Below are positions 35,494-45,560 of a stretch of 64,000 nucleotides of DNA, one piece after another. The DNA lies in the NCBI RefSeq assembly GCF_001463885.1, contig NZ_BBWQ01000018.1, positions 248,001-312,000 on the forward strand, written 5' to 3'. Source of the stretch: Aureimonas altamirensis (GTDB taxonomy: Bacteria > Pseudomonadota > Alphaproteobacteria > Rhizobiales > Rhizobiaceae). Position 1 is the stretch's first letter, and every line of letters begins with the position of its first letter. The notes beneath the pieces were generated by a model. That model was not told the DNA's origin and searched no databases. It saw nothing but the letters and a program-made list of their open reading frames with translations. The translations under genes and the position numbers were made by a program.

Positions 35494-35955
35494 TCAGGCC
35501 AGATCGAGATGCATGAAGCGGCTGAAGCCGTTTTCCGTATAGGCGCCAAAGGGGCCGCCATCGACGAAACCGCGCCGGCGATACAGCGCGATGGCCGGCT
35601 CGAACGCGGGGCCCATGCCGGTTTCGAGGCTCAATCGACGCACGCCACTGGATTTCGCCGTCTGGATGATCGTATCCAGAATTGCCGCGGCGGCGCCCAT
35701 GCGCAGAAAGTCGGGATGCGTGCGCATCGATTTGACTTCGGCCATGCCGCTGCCAAGCAGTTTCAATGCGCCGATGGCGGCTACGCGGTCTGCCGACCAT
35801 GCTGTCCACACGGTGACGTCCGGTGACTGCAACCCGGAAAGATCCAGCGCAAAGACAGCTTCCGGCGGGGACTCCGCGTGCATGCCGGCAAGATGCAAAG
35901 CGAGGAGGCAGCGCGTCTGCTCATGTGTCAGGTCGTCGATCTTGATATCGAGCAT
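35494..35955 (-). CDS. GNAT family N-acetyltransferase
   Basis: A 153-residue acetyl-CoA-dependent N-acetyltransferase. The acetyl-CoA loop is MRTHPDFLRMGAAAAILDTI, preceded by the core strand AAIGALKLLGSGMAEVKS; RRLSLETG and AIALYRRRGFVDGGPFGAYTENG complete the GNAT fold. This matches a common alphaproteobacterial subfamily beginning MDIKIDDLTH. ATG 35955 was chosen by that N-terminus; the ribosome site is weak. It stands alone downstream of iolB, with 157 bases between. Confidence 0.85.
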   Translation of the reverse strand: MLDIKIDDLTHEQTRCLLALHLAGMHAESPPEAVFALDLSGLQSPDVTVWTAWSADRVAAIGALKLLGSGMAEVKSMRTHPDFLRMGAAAAILDTIIQTAKSSGVRRLSLETGMGPAFEPAIALYRRRGFVDGGPFGAYTENGFSRFMHLDLA

Positions 35956-36112
35956 GGCATTCTGTCCGGGCGAGAGCATATCGTGTGGGGCAAGTGGCAT
36001 GGAACGATACACCGTGGCAACGGCACAGTACCAAAATGGCATAAGATAGATTATGGAACCAAAATGGGTTGGCTATTTATGCGCGGCAATGGGCTGGATC
36101 GGCTGACAAGTC

Positions 36113-36919
36113 TCACGCGTCGCGCTTCATGATCCATTCGAGGTCCGGATCGGCCACGAAACGCCATTTGCGCAGCGGCCCTGCCATGACGTTCAGATAG
36201 TACATGTCGACGCCATACGGCGCGGCGCATGGATGGTTCCCGCGCGGCACCAGAACAACGTCGCCATCTGCGACGGCCATCGTCTCGTCCAGCGTGCGAT
36301 CGTCGGTATAGACACGCTGCAGCCCGAAGCCATTGGATGGCGACAGCCGGTGATAGTAAGTCTCTTCCAGATAGGTGATGCGCGGGTAATCGTCTTCGTC
36401 GTGGCGGTGGCTGGGATAGCTCGACCAATGGCCGGCCGGCGTGAACACCTCCGTCACCAGGAGGCTGTCGCACCAATCGTCGGCCTCCATCGCTATGTTG
36501 TTGATATAGCGCGTATTCGTCCCTTTGCCGCGCTCGGTCAGCGTAATGCCGTTCGGCCCGATGCGGCGCGCCTCGTGGCCGCCATGCCCCGGTGCAAGGC
36601 AGACCGCCAGCGTGCAATCCGTTTCGGCACGGGCCTGCCACTCATGCCCGTTCGGCACGTAAAGGCAATGCGGCGGCGTGCGTTCGAACACGTCCATGCG
36701 GTTGCCAAGCACGCCCCAATCCCGGCCAGCCGCGTTGAACGCGGCCTTGCCCTCTACCATGACAAGGATGGCTTCGTTGCCGCCGGTCGCTTCGGAGACC
36801 AGCTCGCCGGCCCGCAGCCGGTACAGGGAAAAGCCGACATAACGCCAGCCGGCAGAAGCCGGCGTGATCTGGTGGACCTTGCCATGCGTGCCGAACGGCT
36901 TGTTAAGAAGGGTCGCCAT
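36113..36919 (-). CDS. iolB: 5-deoxy-glucuronate isomerase
   Basis: IolB converts 5-deoxy-D-glucuronate to 2-deoxy-5-keto-D-gluconate in myo-inositol breakdown. The 268-residue length is normal. Cupin metal ligands appear in SSYPSHRHDEDDYPRITYLEE (His/His/Glu) and FGLQRVYTDDRTLDETMAVADGDVVLVPRGNHP; the end YYLNVMAGPLRKWRF is diagnostic of the family. Last gene of the inositol operon, 28 bases after iolE. Confidence 0.95.
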   Translation of the reverse strand: MATLLNKPFGTHGKVHQITPASAGWRYVGFSLYRLRAGELVSEATGGNEAILVMVEGKAAFNAAGRDWGVLGNRMDVFERTPPHCLYVPNGHEWQARAETDCTLAVCLAPGHGGHEARRIGPNGITLTERGKGTNTRYINNIAMEADDWCDSLLVTEVFTPAGHWSSYPSHRHDEDDYPRITYLEETYYHRLSPSNGFGLQRVYTDDRTLDETMAVADGDVVLVPRGNHPCAAPYGVDMYYLNVMAGPLRKWRFVADPDLEWIMKRDA

Positions 36920-36947
36920 CGTATTGTAATTCCTTGACGAAACTCGA

Positions 36948-37853
36948 TCAGGCGGAGGCTGTGTCCAGGCCGGCTTCGCAAGCCATGGCCCGCAAGGAGC
37001 GCAGCCCCATATCCTGGTAGGTGAAGGGATCGCGCACCAGGCTGTCCTGCTCCGCCTCGATCACCAGCCAGCCTTGATAGCCGTGCCGCGCGGCGATCTC
37101 CAGAACGGGCTGGAAGTCGACGCAGCCTTCCGCATCGCCCGGCACGGTGAAGGCACCCTGACGAACGCCTTCCAGGAAGCTCAAGCCTTCTGCTCGCACC
37201 TTTTCCATGATGGGGCGGCGCACATTCTTGGCGTGGATGTGCGTGACGCGGTCCATGTAGCGCGCCGCGATGTCTGCTGGGTCGGCGCCGCCGAAGGTGC
37301 AATGGCCCGTATCCAGCAGAAGACGCGTATACGGGCCCGCCATCTCCATGAAGCGGTGAATGTCATCTGCGGATTCGACGATGGTGCCCATATGATGGTG
37401 ATAGGCCATCAGGACGCCCTGCCCGGCGGCAAATTCCGAGAGCGCCTCGTATCCGGCCGAAAAGCGCTCCCACTCGGCGTCGTTCAGGATCGGCCTGTCG
37501 TTGACCGCGATATCGTCCCGCCCATGCACCGTGTTGGAGCATTCGCAGGCATTGATGCGGTCTCCGCCAGCCGCCTTTACGAAATCGATGAAAGCCTGCA
37601 ACGCGGCCTTCTCGGTGTCGATGTCGTTGACGAGCAGGTTGGTCGAGTGCCACCCGCCGGCAAAGCGGAGTCCGTATCCGCCGAGCACCGCCCTGACGTC
37701 GGCACCGCCGGCGGGCATCTTGTGGCCGCGCTCTATGCCGTCGAAGCCGATGCGCCGGCAATCGGACAGACAGTCTTCCAGCGTCAGATGCGCGCCGATG
37801 GAATGGTCGTCATCGTTGGACCATGCGATGGGGTTGGTGCCGTAGAGGATCAT
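36948..37853 (-). CDS. iolE: Myo-inosose-2 dehydratase
   Basis: IolE dehydrates 2-keto-myo-inositol to 3D-(3,5/4)-trihydroxycyclohexane-1,2-dione. A 301-residue TIM-barrel protein of the xylose-isomerase-like family. It opens with the family signature [13 protein letters not shown], and the metal-site region includes [22 protein letters not shown] and HIHAKNVR. It follows iolD by 19 bases and precedes iolB in pathway-operon order. Confidence 0.95.
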   Translation of the reverse strand: MILYGTNPIAWSNDDDHSIGAHLTLEDCLSDCRRIGFDGIERGHKMPAGGADVRAVLGGYGLRFAGGWHSTNLLVNDIDTEKAALQAFIDFVKAAGGDRINACECSNTVHGRDDIAVNDRPILNDAEWERFSAGYEALSEFAAGQGVLMAYHHHMGTIVESADDIHRFMEMAGPYTRLLLDTGHCTFGGADPADIAARYMDRVTHIHAKNVRRPIMEKVRAEGLSFLEGVRQGAFTVPGDAEGCVDFQPVLEIAARHGYQGWLVIEAEQDSLVRDPFTYQDMGLRSLRAMACEAGLDTASA

Positions 37854-37872
37854 GCGTCATGCTCCGGATGGT

Positions 37873-39726
37873 CTAGTCGACGAGGTTCTGTCGCGCGCGG
37901 TTGTCGCCGTAGGACGCAAGGGCCGCCTCGCCCTTCGCGCTGCGCGGCGCTTCCGGCACGGCGACATCCCACCAATGGCCGCCGCCGGCCTCGCCCGGGC
38001 CCGGCGCGGGATCTGTGTCGATGACGATCACGCTGGGGCGGTCACGCCCGCGCGCCGCGCGCACCGCCGCCTCCAGCGCCGCGATGCCATCCACCTTTTC
38101 GGCGTGCGCGCCCATCGAGGCCGCATGCGCAACGAAATCGATCTCCGGTTCGGCCATGCCCTGGCAATCGCGGTAGAGATTGTTGAACGGCTCGCCGCCG
38201 GAAGCGGCCTGCAGGCGGTTGATGCATCCGAACCCGCGATTGTCCGTCAGGACGACGGTAAAGGGCACCCGCATCATCACGGCGGTCGCCAGTTCCGAAT
38301 TGGCCATCATGTAGGAGCCGTCGCCCGTGAAGCAGACGATCTCCCTGTCCGGCATGGCCATCCTGGTGCCCAGCGCGCCGGCCAGCTCGTAGCCCATGCA
38401 GGAATAGCCGTATTCCATGTGATAGCCGCCCGCCGATGCCTGCCAGAGCAGCTTGAGCGCACCCGGCATGGTGCCGGCGGCGCACAGCACCGTCGTCTGC
38501 GGGCCTGACGCCCGCTGCACCGCGCCGATCACCTGGGCATCGGTGGGCAGGCTGTTGACGCTCGCGCCGTCGGGCGCGGCGCAATGCGCATCCACCTGCG
38601 CCAGCCACGCGCTGCGCCGGGCCGGGTCGAACCAGTTGGACCGGTGGTCGCCAAGGGCGGCGGAGAGCCGTTCCAGCCCTACCCTGGCATCCGCGACAAG
38701 CGACACGGCGCCGTGTTTGGCAGCATCGTAGGGCTGCACGTTGAGTGACACCAGGCGGCGTCCCGGCGCCTGGAACAGGGTCCACGAGCCGGTGGTGAAA
38801 TCCTGGAAGCGGGTGCCGACGCCGATGACGAGATCGGCAGCTTCGCATAGCTGGTTGGCGCTGGCCGCGCCGTCCACGCCCGCCGCGCCGAAATTAAGCT
38901 CGTGGGCCTGCGGCAGCGCGGACTTACCGGCCTGTGTTTCCACAACGGGAATGCCATGCCGTTCGGCAAACTGCGACAGAGCCGCTTGCGCACCGGAATA
39001 GATGACGCCGCCACCGCAGACGATGACGGGCGCGCGTGCGCTGCGCACCAGCGATGCGATCTCGGCAAGCTCGCCGGCATCCGGCTCGGGCCGGCGGATG
39101 CGCCAGACCCGCTCCTCGAAAAAAGATGCCGGCCAGTCATACGCCTCTACCTGGACATCCTGGCAGAAGGCCAGCGTAACCGGGCCGCATTCGGCGGGAT
39201 CGGTCATCACCCGCATGGCGCGGGGCAAGGCCGTCAGAAGCTGCTCGGGCCGGGCGATCCTGTCGAAATAGCGGCTCACCGGCCGGAAACAGTCATTGGC
39301 GCTGACCGTGCCGTCGGTAAAATCCTCGACCTGCTGGAGGACCGGGTCTGGCCGGCGGTTGGCGAAGACGTCGCCCGGCACCAGCAGCAGCGGCAGACGG
39401 TTCACGTGGGCCAGCGCGGCGGCCGTGACCATGTTGGTTGCCCCGGGGCCGATGGACGATGTCACGCACATTGCCTGTCGGCGGGCTTTCGCCTTGGCGT
39501 AGGCGATGGCTGCATGCGCCATGGTCTGCTCGTTCTGGCCGCGCCAGGTCGGCAGGCTATCGCCCGCACCTTCCAGTGCCTCGCCGAGGCCCGCGACATT
39601 GCCGTGCCCGAAGATGGCCCAGACACCGGCGATGAAGCGCGCGCCGTCTTCGTTGCGCTGGGCGGCCAGCCACCGCACCATGGCTTGCGCCGCCGTCAGG
39701 CGGATCGTGTTTCCAATCTCGCTCAT
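37873..39726 (-). CDS. iolD: 3D-(3,5/4)-trihydroxycyclohexane-1,2-dione acylhydrolase (ThDP)
   Basis: IolD opens the cyclohexanedione ring to 5-deoxy-glucuronate using thiamine diphosphate. A 617-residue three-domain ThDP enzyme: N-terminal Pyr domain with IRLTAAQAMVRWLAAQ, a central Rossmann-like domain (APVIVCGGGVIYSGA) and the PP domain with the ThDP motif FTGDGSYMMANSELATAV. ATG 39726 overlaps the iolC stop as ATGA and matches family N-termini; a longer frame exists upstream. Confidence 0.95.
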   Translation of the reverse strand: MSEIGNTIRLTAAQAMVRWLAAQRNEDGARFIAGVWAIFGHGNVAGLGEALEGAGDSLPTWRGQNEQTMAHAAIAYAKAKARRQAMCVTSSIGPGATNMVTAAALAHVNRLPLLLVPGDVFANRRPDPVLQQVEDFTDGTVSANDCFRPVSRYFDRIARPEQLLTALPRAMRVMTDPAECGPVTLAFCQDVQVEAYDWPASFFEERVWRIRRPEPDAGELAEIASLVRSARAPVIVCGGGVIYSGAQAALSQFAERHGIPVVETQAGKSALPQAHELNFGAAGVDGAASANQLCEAADLVIGVGTRFQDFTTGSWTLFQAPGRRLVSLNVQPYDAAKHGAVSLVADARVGLERLSAALGDHRSNWFDPARRSAWLAQVDAHCAAPDGASVNSLPTDAQVIGAVQRASGPQTTVLCAAGTMPGALKLLWQASAGGYHMEYGYSCMGYELAGALGTRMAMPDREIVCFTGDGSYMMANSELATAVMMRVPFTVVLTDNRGFGCINRLQAASGGEPFNNLYRDCQGMAEPEIDFVAHAASMGAHAEKVDGIAALEAAVRAARGRDRPSVIVIDTDPAPGPGEAGGGHWWDVAVPEAPRSAKGEAALASYGDNRARQNLVD

Positions 39727-41633
39727 GCAACCTCGCGCCGGCCCGAGCGGGCCTCGTCCCATAGCCCGCACAGGCGGCCATATCGTTCGGCCATCGCATC
39801 GATGGCCGCCTCATCGCTCATCGCGCCCTTCAACCAGGCGCGGGCAGCATCTGCGAAAATCGTCCGGCCGACGGCAAATCCCCGCACGAGCGGAAAGGAT
39901 GCTGCCGCCCTGAACGAGGCGACAAGCTCTTCCTCCGGCGCATCCAGCCCAAGCACGAGGATGCCGCGCGTATTTGCGTCGTGCCGCTCGATGGCGGCAA
40001 TCGCCCGCTCCCATGCCAATGGGGATTGCAGGGGTTCCAGCTTCCACCAATCGGGAAAGACGCCGATCTGGTAGAAGCGCTCTATCAGCCGCGCATTGGT
40101 ATCCTCGTCGACGGGGCCGACCTTGGATGGGATGATCTCCAGCAGAAATTCCAGCCCGTTGCGCCGCGCGGCGGTAAACAGGCGGGTGACCGTTTCCTCC
40201 TGCGTGGCACGCATCTCTGCCGTATCGTCCGGATGGCAGAAGCACAGCACCTTGGCCACCTGGGCGCGTGGCCACTCTTCCAGCCCGCCGCAATCGGGGC
40301 CCAGCTCGGGCTCCAGCGTCAGGGGGCGAGAGCCTGGCCACTCGCAAGGGCGGCCGACCCACAGCCCGGTGCCTGAAGCCGCCTGCAATGCCTGCCGGCC
40401 GATCCGATCGTCGCACAGAATGCCGTATCCGGCCCCGCCATGGGCAACCCGCTGGGCGGCTGCAAGGCAGAGCCGCTTGAAGGCGCCGCCCCTGGCCACG
40501 GTATAGCCGTCCATGTCTTCGAGCTGGATACGATGGTCGAAGGCGAAAACCCTGAGGGTCGGCCATTCGCCCGCCCGGTTGGTGGACCAGTGAAGCTGTT
40601 CCAGCTCCGCGTCGTTGCGCAAGTCCGGCCTGACGACGCCGCGCCGCAGGAAGAAGTCCAGCTCGCCCCGGCTGGGATAGGCCGGCGTGCAGCCGTGCCG
40701 CGACACGGCGAAGGCGCCGCAGGCATTGGCGTATTCCAGAGTGCGCGGCCATGATTCATCGCCGAGCCAGCCCAGCAGCAGGCCGGCGAAGAAGCCGTCG
40801 CCAGCCCCCAATACGTTGAAGACCTCGATGGGAAAGCCGGGCCCGGATTGCGCCAGATCCAGGCTGTCCGGAATTGCGCCGGTGATGGCGACCGCGCCGC
40901 TTGCGCCGCGCTTGCAGATTAGTGTCGCTTCGGTTGCCGCGCGCACGGCGCGCAGCGCCGCAAGCGTATCGGTTGTTCCGCCGGCAATATGGAATTCCTC
41001 TTCCGTGCCGACGATCAGGTCGAAGAGATGCAGCGTCGATTGCAGCTTGCGCGTGACGCGCGCGCTTTCCACAAAGCGGCTTTCCCCGTCGCCATGGGTG
41101 GCAACGCCCCAGAGATTTGGTCGATAATCGATATCGAGAGCTGTCCGTGCGCCGCTTGTGCGGGCGATGTCCAGCGCCTTCAGGACGGCGGCTTCCGTCT
41201 TCGGGTTGGAAAGATGCGTGCCGGTGGCTACCACGGCGCGTGCCTGCGCGATGAAATCCGCGTCGATATCGTCTTCGCCGAGCGCCATGTCGGCACAGTT
41301 TTCGCGATAGAAGATCAGCGGAAACGAATCCTCGTCGCGGATGCCCAGCAGCACCAGGGCCGTCAGCCGTTGCGCATCGGTGATGACACCCCGTGTATCG
41401 ACCCCTTCCCGCGCAAGCTGCTCGATGATGAAGCGGCCCATATGCTCGTTGCCGACACGGGTTATGACGGCGCTCCTGAGGCCCAGCCGCGCCGCGCCAC
41501 ACGCAATGTTGGTGGGGCTGCCGCCGATATACTTCCGGAACGAGCCCATGTCCTCCAGGCGGCCGCCGACCTGGGCGCCATATAGATCGACGCTGGAGCG
41601 GCCGATGGTGATGACGTCTAGCGATCTGTTCAT
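39723..41633 (-). CDS. iolC: Bifunctional 5-dehydro-2-deoxygluconokinase / DUF2090 aldolase
   Basis: A 636-residue two-domain protein. Residues ~1-325 are a PfkB-type kinase (VITIGRSSVDLYGAQVGG, substrate stretch YIGGSPTNIA, and NVLGAGDGFFAGLLLG with the catalytic Asp) that phosphorylates 2-deoxy-5-keto-gluconate. Residues ~330-636 are DUF2090, an aldolase-like domain assigned to splitting the phosphorylated product to dihydroxyacetone phosphate and malonate semialdehyde; this explains the lack of a separate iolJ. ATG 41633 is five bases downstream of the ABC ATPase stop; an upstream TTG is less likely. Confidence 0.95.
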   Translation of the reverse strand: MNRSLDVITIGRSSVDLYGAQVGGRLEDMGSFRKYIGGSPTNIACGAARLGLRSAVITRVGNEHMGRFIIEQLAREGVDTRGVITDAQRLTALVLLGIRDEDSFPLIFYRENCADMALGEDDIDADFIAQARAVVATGTHLSNPKTEAAVLKALDIARTSGARTALDIDYRPNLWGVATHGDGESRFVESARVTRKLQSTLHLFDLIVGTEEEFHIAGGTTDTLAALRAVRAATEATLICKRGASGAVAITGAIPDSLDLAQSGPGFPIEVFNVLGAGDGFFAGLLLGWLGDESWPRTLEYANACGAFAVSRHGCTPAYPSRGELDFFLRRGVVRPDLRNDAELEQLHWSTNRAGEWPTLRVFAFDHRIQLEDMDGYTVARGGAFKRLCLAAAQRVAHGGAGYGILCDDRIGRQALQAASGTGLWVGRPCEWPGSRPLTLEPELGPDCGGLEEWPRAQVAKVLCFCHPDDTAEMRATQEETVTRLFTAARRNGLEFLLEIIPSKVGPVDEDTNARLIERFYQIGVFPDWWKLEPLQSPLAWERAIAAIERHDANTRGILVLGLDAPEEELVASFRAAASFPLVRGFAVGRTIFADAARAWLKGAMSDEAAIDAMAERYGRLCGLWDEARSGRREVA

Positions 41634-41637
41634 GACT

Positions 41638-42426
41638 TCAGACCGTTCCGCCAAGTTCTTCGGATAGGGATTGAAGCTCCTTGCCGCCTGCCATCAGGTT
41701 CTGCAGCTCCTCGGTCGTGATGCCGCCCTTGGCGAAGGTGCCCAGCGTCTTGCCGCGGTTCAACACGGTGAACCTGTCGCCCACCGCCATGGCATGGCGG
41801 GTGTTGTGGGTAATGAAGATGACACCCAGTCCGGCGGCGCGCACCTGCCCGATATATTTCAGCACCATCGACGTCTGTGCCACGCCGAGCGCCGAGGTGG
41901 GCTCGTCGAGGATCAGCACCTTGGCGCCGAAATGCACGGCGCGGGCGATGGCCACGCATTGCCGTTCGCCGCCGGAAAGCGTGCCGACGGCCTGTTGCGG
42001 CTCGCGCACGTCGATGCCGATGCGCTTCATCTGCGTGCGGGTGATGTCGTCGGCCGTCTTGAGGTCGATGCGGCGGAACGGTCCAAAGCCCTTTGTCGGC
42101 TCCTGCCCCATGAAGAAATTGCGCGTCACCGACATCAGCGGGATCATCGCCAGATCCTGATAGACGGTCGCAACTCCGGCCTCCAGCGCATCGCGCGGGC
42201 TGGTGAAGATGCGTGGCTTGCCGTCGATCAGGAAATCTCCGCTGGTGGGGCGGTGCACCCCGGCCAGCGTGTTGATGAGTGTCGATTTGCCGGCCCCGTT
42301 GTCGCCCAGCAGGCACAGCACCTCGCCGGCGCTGACATGCATGGACACGCCGTTGAGCGCGATGACGGAGCCGTAATGCTTGACGAGGTTTCGAACCTCG
42401 ATCAGTGGCGTCGTAGCCGAGGACAT
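41638..42426 (-). CDS. iatA: Inositol ABC transporter ATP-binding protein
   Basis: A 262-residue ATPase with one nucleotide-binding domain: Walker [17 protein letters not shown], signature [14 protein letters not shown], Walker [13 protein letters not shown] and ITHNTRHAM. Typical sugar ATPases of the CUT2 class (RbsA, XylG of E. coli) have two domains in ~500 residues; this is the short FrcA-like type. Its ATG shares one base with the permease stop (TGATG). Placement directly before iolC supports inositol uptake. Confidence 0.88.
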   Translation of the reverse strand: MSSATTPLIEVRNLVKHYGSVIALNGVSMHVSAGEVLCLLGDNGAGKSTLINTLAGVHRPTSGDFLIDGKPRIFTSPRDALEAGVATVYQDLAMIPLMSVTRNFFMGQEPTKGFGPFRRIDLKTADDITRTQMKRIGIDVREPQQAVGTLSGGERQCVAIARAVHFGAKVLILDEPTSALGVAQTSMVLKYIGQVRAAGLGVIFITHNTRHAMAVGDRFTVLNRGKTLGTFAKGGITTEELQNLMAGGKELQSLSEELGGTV

Positions 42427-43517
42427 CACCGCTCCCCCGTAACGCGCTTGCGGATGACGTTGTTGAACACGACAGCCAGAAGCAGCATGCCACCCAGGAA
42501 GACCAGGTACCAATCCTGGTCGATGCTCGTATAGGTCAGCCCGATCAGGACCATGCCGAAGACAATCGAGCCGAAGAAGGCGCCGATCGCCGAGCCATAG
42601 CCGCCGGTCAGCAGGCACCCGCCGATGACCGCTGCGATGATGGCCTCGAACTCTTTCTGGAAGCCGCGACGCGCATCCGTGGAGCCGGCATCCAGCACCG
42701 TCAGGATGGCGACCAGCGTGGCGCAGGAAGCGGTGATGATGAAGAGGATCGTCTTGACCCGGTCCACCGGCACGCCAACCTTGCGCGCGGCGCGCGGATC
42801 GCCCCCGGATGCGAAGATCCAGTTGCCGAACGGGGTGCGCAGCAGAAGCCATGTCGCAAGAATGGCGAACAGCACGAACCACAGAATTTCAACCGGTACA
42901 CCCGGTACGGTCGGCTGCCCGTTGGGAAAGGCAGCGATTGCGCCACGTGCCGCCAGCCACTGGAAAAGCCCGCCGAAGGCATCGCCCGAGAAGATGGGCG
43001 CCAGCACGCTGCCAGACGCCGCCTCGCGCATGCCGCGCAACTGGGTGGAGCCGCCGCTGGCCCATTTGAGACCGACCAGCGTCAGCCCGCGCAGGATGAA
43101 CAGGAATGCCAATGTGACGATGAAGGACGGCAGGCCCGTACGCAGCACGATCTGCGCATTGACGCTGCCGACCAGAATGGCGAAGCCGAAGGCCACCAGT
43201 ATGGCCAGCGGCAGCGGCAGCTCCCAGACGACGAGCGCCGCACCGAAGACCAGCCCGGCAAAAGCCACCATCGAGCCGATGGAAAGGTCGAACTCTCCTC
43301 CGATCATCAACAGCGCCGCACCGATGGCGAGGATGCCCAGTTGCGCCGCCGGAGCCATGAAGTTCATGACGCCGGCAAGCGTGAACATGGCCGGGTTGGC
43401 GTAGAGCACGAAGAAGATCGTCACAAGCACGAGGCCCGCGACCGCGCCAAGTTCGGGGCGGCGCAGAAGCGCCGTGGCGAAGGAGGTGCGCTTGAGACGC
43501 TCGTCTTCGTCGAACAT
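42426..43517 (-). CDS. iatP: Inositol ABC transporter permease (RbsC/FrcC family)
   Basis: A 363-residue CUT2-class permease with about eight to ten hydrophobic segments. Features: [22 protein letters not shown] near the N-terminal third and a C-terminal [24 protein letters not shown], both conserved in RbsC/FrcC. It sits between the binding-protein and ATPase genes, overlapping each by one base. Confidence 0.9.
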   Translation of the reverse strand: MFDEDERLKRTSFATALLRRPELGAVAGLVLVTIFFVLYANPAMFTLAGVMNFMAPAAQLGILAIGAALLMIGGEFDLSIGSMVAFAGLVFGAALVVWELPLPLAILVAFGFAILVGSVNAQIVLRTGLPSFIVTLAFLFILRGLTLVGLKWASGGSTQLRGMREAASGSVLAPIFSGDAFGGLFQWLAARGAIAAFPNGQPTVPGVPVEILWFVLFAILATWLLLRTPFGNWIFASGGDPRAARKVGVPVDRVKTILFIITASCATLVAILTVLDAGSTDARRGFQKEFEAIIAAVIGGCLLTGGYGSAIGAFFGSIVFGMVLIGLTYTSIDQDWYLVFLGGMLLLAVVFNNVIRKRVTGER

Positions 43518-44470
43518 CAGCGGATGCCCTTGGCTGCGTTTTCGATCACTTCGGAAGCCGTATCCTTGGTGACGAAGCTCGGGCCGGAGGCCACGTTACC
43601 GGCCGGTATGGTGCCGTAGCGCGCGTTGAGCGCCAGGAAGGAGACCGGCAGATAGCCTTGCAGATAGGGCTGCTGATCCACCGCGAAATCGGCTTTGCCG
43701 TCGGCGATGGCCTGCAGGAACCCCGGGGACATGTCGAAGGTCGCGACATGCACCTTGCCGGTCAGGCCCAGCCGTTCGGTGACGGCAACGGCGGGCTCGC
43801 CCACCAGCGGCGCCGACAGGCCGACGATGGCGTCGACGGACGGGTCGCTGGACAGCGCGGCCTGGATCTTTGCCTCCGTCTCGGCCGGGTCGGTGGTAGT
43901 GGGCAGGACGGTGACCTTGCCGCCGGCGAGCCCATCCGTGACACCGGCGCAACGCTGGTCCAGCGCCGCGTTGCCGACTTCATGGTTGACGCACAGAACG
44001 TTCTTCAGGCCCATCTCTTCGAAGCGCGCTCCGACGGCCTGCCCCGCAGCCGCTTCTTCCTGTCCGACATGCAGGCGGATGCCGAGCTGCTGAACCGCCG
44101 CGATGCCCGAATTCATGGAAATGACGGGGATGCCGGCCGCCACCGCGCGCTCTATGGCGGGGCCGAGCGCGTCCGGATCGGGGTTGGAAACGACGATACC
44201 GGCCGGGTTCTGGTTGACGGCGGCTTCGATCAGCTGCGCCATCTGCACCATGTCGAAGGTTTCCGGGGCGCGATAGTCGACCGAGACGCCCATGTCTTCC
44301 GCGGCCTGCGTCATGCCGTTCTTGACGATGGACCAGAACGGATCGGACGCCTGCCCATGCGTCACTGCGATGATCTGGACGGCGTCCTGCGCCCTGCTCG
44401 CCTGGCCGGTAGCGGCCAGTGCGCCCGCCATGGCGGCGCCGACGACGAGCGCCTTGATGAAGCGTTTCAT
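43517..44470 (-). CDS. ibpA: Inositol-binding periplasmic protein
   Basis: A 317-residue periplasmic sugar-binding protein of the RbsB/LacI-like type. Signal peptide: FIKALVVGAAMAGALAATG with likely cleavage after SRA before QDAVQI. Mature features: VTHGQASDPFWSIVKNGMTQAAEDMG at the start and VSNPDPDALGPAIERAVAAGIPVISMNSG. GGGAGGAA sits six bases before ATG 44470. First gene of the seven-gene uptake and catabolism operon ibpA-iatP-iatA-iolCDEB. The ligand is inferred from the operon. Confidence 0.87.
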   Translation of the reverse strand: MKRFIKALVVGAAMAGALAATGQASRAQDAVQIIAVTHGQASDPFWSIVKNGMTQAAEDMGVSVDYRAPETFDMVQMAQLIEAAVNQNPAGIVVSNPDPDALGPAIERAVAAGIPVISMNSGIAAVQQLGIRLHVGQEEAAAGQAVGARFEEMGLKNVLCVNHEVGNAALDQRCAGVTDGLAGGKVTVLPTTTDPAETEAKIQAALSSDPSVDAIVGLSAPLVGEPAVAVTERLGLTGKVHVATFDMSPGFLQAIADGKADFAVDQQPYLQGYLPVSFLALNARYGTIPAGNVASGPSFVTKDTASEVIENAAKGIR

Positions 44471-44572
44471 GACATTCCTCCCGAATGCGCAGCCGTTTCG
44501 GCCCGCTAATAACTGCCTGCGGCTTTTGCAGCTCGCTTGCGGCACGTCCGGAATCAGTATCACGCCCTGCTA

Positions 44573-44608
44573 TGAAATCAATACAAGCATTTCATTTTTA
44601 TAAAAATG
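44573..44608. promoter_or_regulatory. Palindromic promoter region of the inositol operon
   Basis: Two AT-rich dyads overlap here: TGAAAT (44573-44578) pairs with ATTTCA (44589-44594), and CATTTTTATAAAAATG at 44593-44608 is a perfect 16-base palindrome. The block is 100-140 bases upstream of ibpA and just past the 3' end of the RpiR gene. It is a good candidate for the binding site of that regulator. Confidence 0.5.
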
Positions 44609-44626
44609 GAACAGAAAAACCTTTTG

Positions 44627-45460
44627 TTACCCGCCGCGACGGTCAGCCAGGGTGACCACGAGCGTCAAGGCGAGCGTCATCGTGGCCGCCAGCGAGCGAA
44701 AGCCGCGAAAGTCGCCTTCGACGACTTCCAGCCAGATATCCGCATCGGCACATAAGGGGCTGAAAGGACTATCGGTTATGGCGACGAGAGGCACGCCCGC
44801 CTTGGCGAGGTTGCGGCCCCATTCCACCGTTGCCGGCGCATAGGGCGTAAACGAAACCGCAATGGCAGCATCGCCCGGCCCGGCAAACGAGATCGTCTCC
44901 GGGTCGGTGCCCATGGCCGATCCGACCAGCGTATTGCGCACCCCGAGATTGCCGAGCGCGTAGCTCATGTAAGAGGTGACCGGAAACGACCGGCGTTGGC
45001 CGATAAGGTAGATGGTCTGCGCCTTGGCCAGCAGATTGGCCGCTTTGTCCAACAGGTCGAGGTCGGTACGCTCGTGCAGGCCGGACACGGATTTGCCGGC
45101 GGCGGTGCAAAGCCCATCCAGTACGGAGCCGGCACCCGATTTCGCAAGCTCGCCGGTGCGCAGCGCCAGCATGCGCTCGTCGTAATTGGAAACGTGGTTG
45201 CGAAGCCTTTCGCGAAACAGCGCCTGCATGTCGGTGAAGCCGGCGAAGCCAAGGGCCTGGCCGAAGCGCACCAGCGCCGAGGGCTGGACGCCGGCCTCCT
45301 CCGCGATCCGCGCCGTGGTGCCCAGCGCCACATCGTCGGGACGCGACATCACGAAGCCGGCAACCTGGCGCAGACGTTTCGGCAGCCGAACCTGCCCGCC
45401 CGAGAGGCGCTCTTTCAGTTCCGCGAAATTGCGCGGCGGTGAAGCATCGTCTTCGGCCAT
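44627..45460 (-). CDS. RpiR-family transcriptional regulator (probable inositol regulator)
   Basis: A 277-residue MurR/RpiR-type regulator: N-terminal helix-turn-helix (residues ~15-90, including TTARIAEEAGVQPSALVRFGQALGF) and a C-terminal SIS sugar-phosphate isomerase-like domain (~130-277, IYLIGQRRSFPVTSYMSYAL). Rhizobial IolR proteins are of this class and respond to a phosphorylated inositol intermediate. ATG 45460 was chosen for GGAG five bases upstream; ATG 45469 is nearly as good. It lies between the two inositol gene groups and is divergent from the dehydrogenase genes. Confidence 0.85.
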   Translation of the reverse strand: MAEDDASPPRNFAELKERLSGGQVRLPKRLRQVAGFVMSRPDDVALGTTARIAEEAGVQPSALVRFGQALGFAGFTDMQALFRERLRNHVSNYDERMLALRTGELAKSGAGSVLDGLCTAAGKSVSGLHERTDLDLLDKAANLLAKAQTIYLIGQRRSFPVTSYMSYALGNLGVRNTLVGSAMGTDPETISFAGPGDAAIAVSFTPYAPATVEWGRNLAKAGVPLVAITDSPFSPLCADADIWLEVVEGDFRGFRSLAATMTLALTLVVTLADRRGG

Positions 45461-45484
45461 GAACTCCATTCCAAAATGCAACAC

Positions 45485-45530
45485 GGAAAGAATACACGTT
45501 CCAAACCGTTGCGAAAGTGATAGACCACTT
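45485..45530. promoter_or_regulatory. Divergent promoter region with two dyads (RpiR / dehydrogenases)
   Basis: GGAA (45485-45488) faces TTCC (45499-45502) over ten bases, and AAGTG (45515-45519) faces CACTT (45526-45530) over six. GGAA/TTCC half-sites have been described for IolR of Sinorhizobium, as I recall with a shorter spacer, so the match is only suggestive. The 100-base gap must serve the regulator and the dehydrogenase operon. Confidence 0.4.
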
Positions 45531-45560
45531 CTATTTTGCGTCGCGGGGAGGAGCAGCAGA

